From Streptomyces pinistramenti (GTDB lineage Bacteria; Actinomycetota; Actinomycetes; Streptomycetales; Streptomycetaceae): a stretch of 64,000 bases of DNA. Position 1 is the first letter of the stretch; every line of letters starts with the position of its first letter. Below the pieces are notes generated by a model. The model saw nothing but the letters and a program-made list of their open reading frames with translations. It made no database searches and was not told the origin of the DNA. Shown here in pieces: positions 8,832 to 16,035 of the stretch. The stretch spans positions 1-64,000 of the forward strand of contig NZ_JAJCXB010000016.1 in NCBI RefSeq assembly GCF_020564935.1, given 5' to 3'. Made by a program: the position numbers and the translations under genes.

Positions 8832-8865
8832 CACCGCATCAATGCCAGGGTGCAACCGATCAAAG

Positions 8866-8883
8866 TCACACTCTCCAGTGTGA
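8866..8883 (+). terminator. Short hairpin after lanC
   Basis: TCACACT (8866-8872) and AGTGTGA (8877-8883) form a 7-bp stem with a 4-nt loop, 34 nt past the lanC stop. Weak, with no T-tract. Confidence 0.35.
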
Positions 8884-8940
8884 GCTCGGAGGCCATGAGA
8901 TGACATCTTCGTCCGGACCGCGCCGCTAACCTCGATCTTT

Positions 8941-8977
8941 CGAGATGGGCCGCTGACGGAGTCGGTGGCCCATCTCG
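8941..8977. terminator. Hairpin downstream of lanC
   Basis: CGAGATGGGCC (8941-8951) and GGCCCATCTCG (8967-8977) form a perfect 11-bp stem with a 15-nt loop, preceded by ATCTTT. It may terminate the lanthipeptide operon or belong to the border of the decayed insertion sequence to its right. Confidence 0.5.
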
Positions 8978-9094
8978 CTGTCGATGCCAGTGATTGGGCA
9001 GGTCGTGGGCCCGAGCGTCGTGTCGGGTGAACACCGGGTTCCGCTGCTCGGGGTTGGAACCTTCTCTCATAGGGGCGGGTGAACCTACTGGTCA

Positions 9095-10020
9095 GCCGGA
9101 TTTTGGGAGAGCGTTGAGTCGCTCGGTCGTGCCTGTGATGACGTCGGTCCAGGGCCAGTTGCACGAGCTCCAGCCAGATCTGGTTCTGCGCCGTCTTGTG
9201 GAGGGGCAGGTAGCGCGGGCGTTTCGGATGCGGTCCTCGGCGCGTACGCGTTGGCGGTGTCGCAGTTCGAGTGCGGCGATCCAGGCACGGTCGCGGATCT
9301 CGCCTTCCGGTTCGACGGCCGCCGTCCAGACGGTGGGCGGGACCGTGCGGACGGCCTGAGGAATCTGCTCGGTGATGGTCATGCCGACCGAGTACGACGG
9401 CCACCCACCCCACTTCGCGAGCCAGGCGACGAACTCGTGGGCGCCGCCACCGGAATCGGTGCGGATGAGCGTCTGCCGTCCGCGCCGGTATCTCTTCGGC
9501 CACTGGGCCAGGGCTAGTTGAGCGGTGATGATGTGGTCGGCGGCGGTGTTGCTGCCCGCGTTGCCCGGCCGCAGCAGACCCGCGACCGGGCACCCCGCTG
9601 CCACCGCTTCCATGGTCGGCGCTGCCCATCAGCGGATGACGTCCGAAGGTGTTCTTCCAGGTCGCGGTGACGTCCTGCTTCTCGGAGTGGGCCAGGACGA
9701 GTACGCCGTCCAGGTCCACAACCACCTGACCTGCGGTGCTGGGGGCCGCATCCTGGGCCAGCCTCCAGACCCGCTCGCGCGCTTCGGCACGCGCGGCCCG
9801 GATCGCTGAAAGGGCACTCGGGCCGACCGCGGCAAGGCACTCGATGAGGCGGGAGGCCGTTGGGTCGGAGGCCACCGGTCCGAACACGGCCGGCTCGGCC
9901 CGCAGCATCCCGACATCCGCGAGGCAGCCCCCGCCCAGCGCGACCGCGAGGACCGCGTCCAGCAAGATCTTGCCCGGATCGTGTACCGCCCGCTTCACGT
10001 CCGACCGCCCCGCCCGGCTG
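9095..10020 (-). pseudogene. IS1380-family transposase, decayed
   Basis: The remains of a DDE transposase are spread over at least two frames on the minus strand. The 5' part (from about 10010) reads VHDPGKILLDAVLAVALGG and, further on, VVVDLDGVLVLAHSEKQD, typical of IS1380 enzymes. Near 9640 the frame shifts, after which GLLRPGNAGSNTAADHI and LIRTDSGGGAHEFVAWL continue the family pattern. Further frame changes occur near 9200, and the extreme N-terminus is missing. No clear terminal inverted repeats were found. It lies between the lanthipeptide operon and the unknown gene at 10.3-11.05 kb, so it probably helped build this composite island. Confidence 0.75.
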
Positions 10021-10328
10021 TCTACGGGGTGCGGGGCGGGTGCTCTTCAGGGCTCGTCGGCGATCCGGCGTGCCGCACGGCGGCAGCTGCTGGGTGCTTT
10101 CTACACTCACCCTCGCGGAAATCGACCTGGCCGACGAATTGATCAAGTGGGAAACGCAGGCATGGGCGGAAATCCAGACCGGCGCCTTTCGGTGGACACG
10201 GCCCAGGAGGTCCACGAGCTTGTTGTCGCCCATGCGGATGCCGCGGGGCAGCAGCGTATTGATGTCGAGGCCGCATTGAAGCGGCGCGTGCGGCGTCCGG
10301 AGGCCGACGGGGCGGAAGTAGGCCCGGG
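10021..10328. other. 308 bp without an assignable gene
   Basis: Several frames are open on both strands, for example LTLAEIDLADELIKWETQ on plus and GLDINTLLPRGIRMGDN on minus, but none has a start, SD and recognisable domain. It is probably scar sequence between the transposase remnant and the frameshifted gene. Confidence 0.4.
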
Positions 10329-11052
10329 TCAGGTGGGGTCGACTGTCAGGCCGGGCATGACGAGGCGGCCGGGGTCGCTTTCCATGCCGGTGAGGCGCAG
10401 GCCGGCGGGGGTCTGCGCGTCGAGGCGCAGCTCGTTGGTGAGCAGTTCGGCCGCGTGTGCCGTCTCGTCGGGGTCGAGGACGGCGTGCTCCCACCACCCG
10501 GCAAGCGGCCGGTCCCACCCGCGCCGCCGCATCTCGGCGTGAGGCGTCGGATCGGGCCGGGCCCGGTCGTCCACCAGCACGGTGAGGTCCTCGCTGCCCT
10601 GGGCGACGCCCCCGACCGTGCGGCCGTTGTCAGCGGTGGGTTGAAGCCGAGGTGCCCGCGGGGCGGGAGGGCGGCGGCCACGGCGGGTTCACCTGTAGCT
10701 GCCACATGTACGGCAGACGGGCGAAGTCGACGCTGTGCGGGTCAGTGTCGAAGTGCCCCCGCTCGGCCTCTGCCAGATCGTGCGGGTGCCACACCGCCAG
10801 GTGCAAGGTGGTCGCGGCGCTCCGCGACAGCAGGAGGACGCGGCCTTCCATGGTCCAGCGGACGTACGGGCCACGCACGGCGCCCCCGTAGATCGCCGGG
10901 CCGCCGATGCGGCGGCATACCGCCGCGATGGCGGCCCGTATCGCGCCGGGGGCATCGGGTATCGGCTCGGGAGGCGCCTCCGCACCAGATTGGGCGAGAC
11001 GGCGGCAGGCGATCTCCACCGAGTCCTCTAGACCGCGTATTCGCCCAGCCAT
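10329..11052 (-). pseudogene. Unknown protein gene with a frameshift
   Basis: I do not recognise the family. Two well-formed coding stretches on the minus strand belong together but are in different frames. The first starts at ATG 11052 (MAGRIRGLEDSVEIACRRLA) and stays protein-like to YMWQLQ near 10690. The second runs from about 10640 (QGSEDLTVLVDDRARPDPT) to a stop at 10329 (DPGRLVMPGLTVDPT). Joining them would give about 240 residues, with no signal peptide or membrane segment. The frame change lies between about 10640 and 10690. The gene stands alone; the hairpin at 11103-11137 lies just upstream of it. Confidence 0.5.
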
Positions 11053-11102
11053 GTGGATATCGTGACTGAGTGTGTGATTTTGCGCATGTTGAGGTGTTAA
11101 GG

Positions 11103-11137
11103 GCTGGTGGGGCTGTAGGGCCTTCAGCCCCACCAGC
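11103..11137 (-). terminator. Strong hairpin, 13-bp perfect stem
   Basis: GCTGGTGGGGCTG (11103-11115) and CAGCCCCACCAGC (11125-11137) with a 9-nt loop. It lies 150 bp downstream of the secreted-protein gene and just upstream of the frameshifted gene, so it probably ends the former's transcript. Confidence 0.6.
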
Positions 11138-11288
11138 GTGCGTGAGGGGTTCGCGTAGGTGACCGCAGGGGGGTGCTTCAGACCGTGCATGGCGTGAAGC
11201 ACTCCAGAGGGCGGGCTGCGTCATGCAGCGGAAGGTGGGAGTGCCCTTCGCCTTCAGCAGCCTCGGCCCGCTTGGCGTTCGCCGACTG

Positions 11289-11714
11289 TCACTTGCAGTA
11301 GGGCAGGAGGTCCACCATGTGCGACCAGCCGTACTGGTCCAGGTTGGTATCGCTCACGTAGACGTTGCGGTGCCCGGTGTCATCGTCCGTCCGCAGCCAA
11401 TAATTACTTCCCCGGCCGTTGGTTTCGTTCTTGTAGAAACCGCCCTCGACATAGCAGTAGAAGTAGTTGCGGCCACCGTTGAGCGTGCCGGCGTGGCTGC
11501 TGCTCTGCGCGTCCGGCGTGTAGTGCGTCCACTGCGTCCGGGCGGTGTTGAAATACACCTTCGAAGACGCCGCGGCCTGTGCGGTAAGCGGCGCCCCGGG
11601 TGCGTGTGCTGCCGTGTTCCCGGACGGCTGGGCCGCGCTGACGCCCGTGGCGCCGAACAGGAGTCCGCCAGCCGCGAGCGCACCGAACAGTGTGCGCCGG
11701 AAAGTCTTGTACAT
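11289..11714 (-). CDS. Small secreted protein of unknown function
   Basis: 141 residues starting at ATG 11712-11714. The N-terminus is a classical Sec signal peptide: basic MYKTFRR, then a hydrophobic GALAAGGLLFGATG core and VSAAQ near the cleavage site. The mature part (~110 residues) is rich in Tyr, Trp and Asn. It has two Cys that could form a disulfide (YFYCYVEGG and LLPYCK at the end), and a repeated aromatic/Asp pattern (NYWLRTDDDTGHRNVYVSDT) suggesting a small all-beta, SH3-like extracellular fold. It is a single-gene unit in the mobile island between two decayed genes. No enzymatic motif is visible. Confidence 0.75.
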   Translation of the reverse strand: MYKTFRRTLFGALAAGGLLFGATGVSAAQPSGNTAAHAPGAPLTAQAAASSKVYFNTARTQWTHYTPDAQSSSHAGTLNGGRNYFYCYVEGGFYKNETNGRGSNYWLRTDDDTGHRNVYVSDTNLDQYGWSHMVDLLPYCK

Positions 11715-12009
11715 CCCCGTTCCCTCATTCTTCTGCGGCCCTTGATCGGTGGGCCAGTTGAGCAGATGCTCACATGCTCATCCAGAGCCTCACAAAGGTC
11801 AATACGCACAAGTGCGTACACCGCGAAACTCCGGCCCCGAGGGGCGAGGTGGGCCCGCGCGGCGGCACATCGGCCGGCGCCCTATCCGCCCGTGAGTGCG
11901 ACAGCAGGCGGATGGCTGCGCCGCATCCGGCTCCTCTTCGGGGTCGCCGGATGGTCCGGCCATGACGGGAACGGTGCGCGACGGGCTTCCGCGCCCGCTG
12001 CCGGTGATG

Positions 12010-12378
12010 TCAGGGGCAGTGGTCGGCCTCGGAGAGGAAGAGGGCGAGGGGCCGGCAGGGAGGAGGAAGCGGCTGTGGCGGGCGGCGTCAAAGGCGTCGC
12101 CCATGGGCCACCACATGAGTTTGAAGTCGGCTTCGGTCGGGGTGAGTTCTTGGGGGCCGAGGATGAGGTGGCGGGCTTCGTAGAGGTGAACGCGGGTGGT
12201 GGAGGCCAGCGTTATGGCGTAGGAGCCGAGGGGGCGCCACTGCTGTGCGGTGCCGCCAGGAAGGATCACCGCCGTGGCGGGGGAAGTCAGCGGTGAGGAG
12301 GGCGACGAGGCCCTGGCCGTCCCGGGCCACTACGACGGAGGCGTCCCGGGACGGTGCAGTGCGTTCGGCATCGGTCAT
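12010..12378 (-). pseudogene. NUDIX hydrolase gene with the Nudix box deleted
   Basis: The N-terminal strand is clear from ATG 12378 (DASVVVARDGQGLVALLTAD). The C-terminal half is also clear in another frame (WRPLGSYAITLASTTRVHLY and EADFKLMWWPMGDAFDAARH). Between them the sequence jumps from a VILPGG-like turn straight to QQWRPLG. The catalytic helix with its REXXEE motif is therefore absent and the frame is broken near 12250. A second slip lies near 12055, after FLLPAG. The product would be inactive. It sits just downstream of the methyltransferase on the same strand and was probably part of that operon. Confidence 0.7.
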
Positions 12379-12439
12379 GCGCGAGCGTAGCGACTACCCA
12401 CATACCCAGGGTGGTGTGGGAGGGGCGGTGGTTGGCGCA

Positions 12440-13582
12440 CTAGTTGCGTTCGCGGGACGACCAGTTGGCCGGGGAGAGGAGGGGGTGTTCCGTTGTTCCT
12501 GCGGGGGCCAGAGTGCATGACCAGGCCGTGAGTGCGGGGCGGCCCTCGTGGTCCCAGTCCGTGACGTACTGCGCTACCTGGTCGGCGAGGTCTTGGGCCT
12601 TGGGGCCGGGTGCGGGGTGGAGTCCGCCGGGTTGGACGAACACTGCGATGTCGTCGTCGACGAGCGCGCACCCGGTGTAGTCGGTGGTGCCTTCGGCGCC
12701 TGCGCAGGTGGTGCGTGCGTCGCGGGCCGCCAGGTGCATCCACAGGTCGACGTAGGACCCGCGGGCGTCCAGGTCACCGGGGGTGGGGTGGAGACGGGCG
12801 CAGGAGGCGGCTGGGGCGGGAAGGCGCTGTCCGCGAGTGGCCGGTGAGGTGGCGGCTCCGGCGTAGAGGGGGCCGGTGGCATTCATGAAGTCGGCGTTGG
12901 CCACCAGTTGCCCGACGAGGCTGTCGGCGTCGGTGCGGGTGACGCGGAGCAGAGGGTGGAGGCCGCCGTGCGCGACGGGGGCGAGGATGGCACCGTCGGG
13001 GGCGAGCTGGTCGAGCCAGGCCGGGGAGATGCCTGCGATGCCGCAGGTGACGAGGATCAGATCGTACGGGCCGCCTTCCGGGTGTCCGAGGTATCCGTCC
13101 CCGGTGTGAACGGCGACGTGCCGGCTGTCCGCGCGGGCGAGGGCTTCTCGGGCTTCGGCGGCGACGAGGGGGGAAGCTTCGACGGTGTGGACGTTCGCGC
13201 CGGTGATGTGGGCGATCAGGGCTGCGTTCCACCCGGTGCCCGCGCCGATCTCCAGGACCTTCAGGCCGGGCCGTAGTTGGGCGGCTTCCAGCGTCTTGGC
13301 GACGATGGAGGGCTGCGAGGCGCTGGAGAATCCGCCGGCGTCGTCAGCGGGGGTGTGGGTCATGATGCCGCGGTCGGTGTAGGCGAGGCGGAGAAGTTCG
13401 TCGGTGGGCTGCTCGGGGTCGACCGTTGTGTGCTGACCGGTGGCGTAGTGCCCTGCGATGAACAGATGCCGGGGCACCGCTTCGATGGCCGCGGCCACGG
13501 TCTCGGAGCGGAGGGCGTTCTTCGTCCGCAGGTCGGCGGTGAGTGCTTGGGCCCTGGGGGTCCAGTCGAGGGTTGTGGTCAT
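12440..13582 (-). CDS. PIMT-type O-methyltransferase of a RiPP (lasso peptide) operon
   Basis: SAM-dependent methyltransferase related to protein-L-isoaspartate O-methyltransferase, 380 residues. SAM-binding motif I is LEIGAGTGWNAALIAHITG. The upstream block AYTDRGIMTH and FSSASQPSIVAKTLEAA matches the PIMT substrate loop. The extra ~180 C-terminal residues exceed housekeeping PIMTs and are typical of RiPP-associated members. Its ATG overlaps the stop of the lasso B2 gene by 4 nt, so it was made together with that enzyme. Relatives in lasso and graspetide clusters methylate a core Asp, giving aspartimide; lanthipeptide relatives (LanS_A, FxLD systems) give isoaspartate. The lanthipeptide operon 4 kb away is thus a second possible client. 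Confidence 0.85.
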   Translation of the reverse strand: MTTTLDWTPRAQALTADLRTKNALRSETVAAAIEAVPRHLFIAGHYATGQHTTVDPEQPTDELLRLAYTDRGIMTHTPADDAGGFSSASQPSIVAKTLEAAQLRPGLKVLEIGAGTGWNAALIAHITGANVHTVEASPLVAAEAREALARADSRHVAVHTGDGYLGHPEGGPYDLILVTCGIAGISPAWLDQLAPDGAILAPVAHGGLHPLLRVTRTDADSLVGQLVANADFMNATGPLYAGAATSPATRGQRLPAPAASCARLHPTPGDLDARGSYVDLWMHLAARDARTTCAGAEGTTDYTGCALVDDDIAVFVQPGGLHPAPGPKAQDLADQVAQYVTDWDHEGRPALTAWSCTLAPAGTTEHPLLSPANWSSRERN

Positions 13583-14010
13583 CGGCGCGTGTGCTCCTGG
13601 GGGCCGTATCGGGTGACGGGTGTGTAGATGCGGGTCGGGTCGCTGGGCTCACCGGCGGGTCGGCCTTCGGCCTCCAGCCAGGCGTGGACCTCGGCGGTGC
13701 CGGGTTTGATGCCGACGACCAGGGCGGGGGTGTGGCCGTGGGCGCGGCAGTACAGCAGTGCCGCCACCGAACGGGACAGACAGGCGCGACGGCCACCAAG
13801 GCGGAGGTTCGCGGTGCAGACCGCCAGTACGGCGTGCTCGGTCTCCGCCGTACTGGAGGGGCGGGCCCGGCGCTGGGCTCGGGCCAAGGTGCGTTTCAGC
13901 CGGGACGTGCTCGCGCTGATCGGGGGTGCGAGGGCCCCTGTCGTGCGGGCGAGGACGTACTGCCACGGGCCGAGTCGGATGTGGGGCGGCAGCGCGACGG
14001 GGAAACTCAT
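13579..14010 (-). CDS. Lasso peptide B2 leader protease (transglutaminase-like)
   Basis: Cysteine protease that cuts the leader from lasso precursors. 143 residues from ATG 14008-14010. The catalytic Cys sits in GRRACLSRSVAALLYCRAHG and the His in TAEVHAWLEAEGRP. The acidic third residue, usually Asp in the HAWVEVDG pattern, appears to be Glu here. Both ends overlap neighbours by 4 nt (ATGA with B1 upstream and with the methyltransferase downstream), a tightly coupled operon. The frame itself is intact, but the system lacks a whole cyclase and a visible precursor. Confidence 0.88.
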   Translation of the reverse strand: MSFPVALPPHIRLGPWQYVLARTTGALAPPISASTSRLKRTLARAQRRARPSSTAETEHAVLAVCTANLRLGGRRACLSRSVAALLYCRAHGHTPALVVGIKPGTAEVHAWLEAEGRPAGEPSDPTRIYTPVTRYGPQEHTRR

Positions 14011-14300
14011 CGCGTGCTCCCCCGGACACCGGATTCCCCGCGCTGCCGCACCACTCCGGCCTCCTGGAGCTTGCCGAGGAGGGCGTCGAGGTCGGCGCGT
14101 AGCCGGGTGCGGGGGACGGCGGGCCAACGGCGGGCCAGTGCCTCCTCGGCACTGCCGACCGTGCCGCCGCCCGCGAGTTCGGTGACGGCCACCGCCGCGG
14201 TGGGGTTGAGCGTCCACACCTCGCCCGCGGGGCTGATCAGGTTGGCGCGGCCGGTCGCCGGGTCGGTCACCACGCGTACTCCGGTCGTCAGGGTCAGCAT
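14007..14300 (-). CDS. Lasso peptide B1 protein (PqqD-like RRE)
   Basis: Leader-binding partner of the B2 protease, 97 residues. It has the RiPP recognition element fold of PqqD: an N-terminal beta part (MLTLTTGVRVVTDPATGRAN, then LISPAGEVWTLNPTAA) and helices ending in LDALLGKLQEAGVV. It overlaps the C gene by 7 nt upstream and B2 by 4 nt downstream. This position between C and B2 is standard for actinobacterial lasso operons. Confidence 0.88.
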   Translation of the reverse strand: MLTLTTGVRVVTDPATGRANLISPAGEVWTLNPTAAVAVTELAGGGTVGSAEEALARRWPAVPRTRLRADLDALLGKLQEAGVVRQRGESGVRGSTR

Positions 14301-15498
14301 CGTGTCTCCGCGGGGGGAACGAGGGTCGGCAGGGGGCGGTTGTCGGCGGTGCGGGCCCAGATCTCGCACATGACGGTCAGGTGCAGCAGGAGGTCGGTGC
14401 GCTCGTTCAGACGGTCCCAGCCGGTGAGCGCCGCCCGCAGGCGTTCGGCGTCGATGAGCCCGTACGAGGCGAGCAGGCAGTCCGCATCCAGCAGTCGCGC
14501 GAACGCCCCCTGCATGGCGGCGGCTGCGCTCGTGGTGTCGGCGCTGTATCCGCCCTTGGTGCGCCGGGTGAGATGGGCGGCGGGCACGATGCCGCGCATC
14601 GCCGCGGTGAGGAGCGGCTTGTTCTGGTACGGGCTGGTGCGAGCCTCGGCACGGGTGGCCAACGCGGCTTCGATGACCTGTTGATCGGCGTACGGGTAGC
14701 CGAGCCGGATACCGAACGGGCCGGCGACATCGGCCTGGAGCCGGTTCCAGCGAGCCAGCGCCCGGATCGCGGCCATCGCCGTGTGCTGGTGAGGACGATC
14801 ATGCAACGGTTCCGCGACGTCTGCTGCCGCACCCACGGTCTCGGCCAGTACCGTGCGGGCCGACGGGGTGAGCCACGGCGGGACATGCGGCCCGGCTTCC
14901 CACCCGAAGGGCTCGCCGTCCCCGCGAGTGAGACACCCGGCGAGCCACGCCGCGTACGGCTCCGGCGCCACGGCCCGGGACCGGATCTGCTGGACGGGCA
15001 CGCCCCACAGAGCAGCCCACCCCTTCACATGCTGACGGGCGGTGCGCCGATCGCGGCGGCGGGTGTACCAAAGGTAGGGCAGGGCGGTCAGCGTCAGTTC
15101 GTCTCCGCCCTTGCCCGACAGCAGCGTCCTGGCTCCGGCTCCGGCGGCGTGACGCCACCAGAAGGCCGAACGCAAAGGGCTGGCGGCGGAGGGCGACGGC
15201 GCGTCCAGCGCGAACGGCGCGTCCATCCCGGCGAACTGGCCTGGTATGGAGCCGACTTCGAAGACGTCGTGTGAGGCGCCGGGCTGGGATGTGGCCACCA
15301 GGCGGGCCCAGTCGGTGTCGTCGTTCCCCGGATCCGCCGGTGCGCGCGTGAAGTTGGCCAGCCGCGCGCCGCCGACCTCTTCGTAGGCAAGGGCGGACAG
15401 CGCGGCGCTGTCGGCGCCTCCGGACAACTCGCAGCCCACCGACGGTTCGCCGCGGGTGCGCACGGCCACCGCGCGGTGCAGCGCGTCGCGCAGGGCCG
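14294..15498 (-). pseudogene. Lasso cyclase (asparagine-synthetase-like C protein), N-terminal half missing
   Basis: Only the synthetase domain that would adenylate the ring Asp/Glu and close the macrolactam is left, about 400 residues. It has the PP-loop motif ELSGGADSAALSALA and the second motif LLSGKGGDEL. Lasso C proteins are normally ~600 residues with an N-terminal glutaminase-like domain. Here homology ends at about PALRDALHRAV near 15495. Beyond that point the minus-strand frame (open to 15643) is just the antisense of the recombinase gene. The precursor gene, usually directly upstream, has gone with it. The junction looks like a deletion or recombination endpoint. Confidence 0.85.
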
Positions 15499-16032
15499 GT
15501 GCCGCTGATGGCATGCGGCGGACTCCGCATTGGCGAATCGCTTGGCGTCTTCCCGGAGGATTTCCAAGAAGGCACTTTGCGCCTGCGGCGTCAAATAGTT
15601 CGAAACCGAGATAAGAACGGAATCTACACACCACGCTACGCATCCCTGAAGCACCGAAAGGAAGGAGAGTGGCGCGATGCTCCCATCCCTGGCTTCCTCT
15701 CCGCCCAATCCGATCGATTCTCCATCGTCAATCAGCAAGGCGGCATGACCTACCCCGGACTTGTCCGAAGCTCCTGGGATCGAGCCATCAAGCGCCTGGG
15801 GCTCCGCGCGTACACGCCGCACGACCTCCGCCGTAAATGGGCAACCCTGACCTTGACGAATGGAGTCGCCATTCACGAGGTGTCCCGTTGGCTCGGACAC
15901 CGCTCCATCAAGGTCACGGTCGACCAGTACGGACACCTCACCCAGGACGGGCGGGAGCGCTGCCGCCAGGTGGTGACGACGGCCTTCCAGGGCCACCTTC
16001 CGCAGGAGCTGTCGGTCCACCTGGCGGCGTGA
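15499..16032 (+). pseudogene. Tyrosine recombinase (integrase), C-terminal catalytic domain only
   Basis: About 177 residues holding the full catalytic set of phage/ICE-type integrases: the first Arg in GLRIGESLG, the HDLRRKW box (HxxR), the His in WLGHRSIKVT and the nucleophilic Tyr in VDQYGHL. The N-terminal arm-binding and core-binding domains (normally another ~200 residues) are absent. The frame begins exactly where the lasso cyclase homology ends, and no SD is present. The stop (16030-16032) is 4 bp from the stop of the convergent peptidase gene. The att repeat lies 110 bp beyond, the usual place for an integrase gene. Confidence 0.85.
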
Positions 16033-16035
16033 CCG

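Noticed and set aside
14294..15643. Reading the lasso cyclase as an intact 449-aa protein starting at 15643
   Set aside because: The first ~45 residues of that frame are antisense to conserved integrase sequence and resemble nothing in the cyclase family, so the gene is truncated, not complete.
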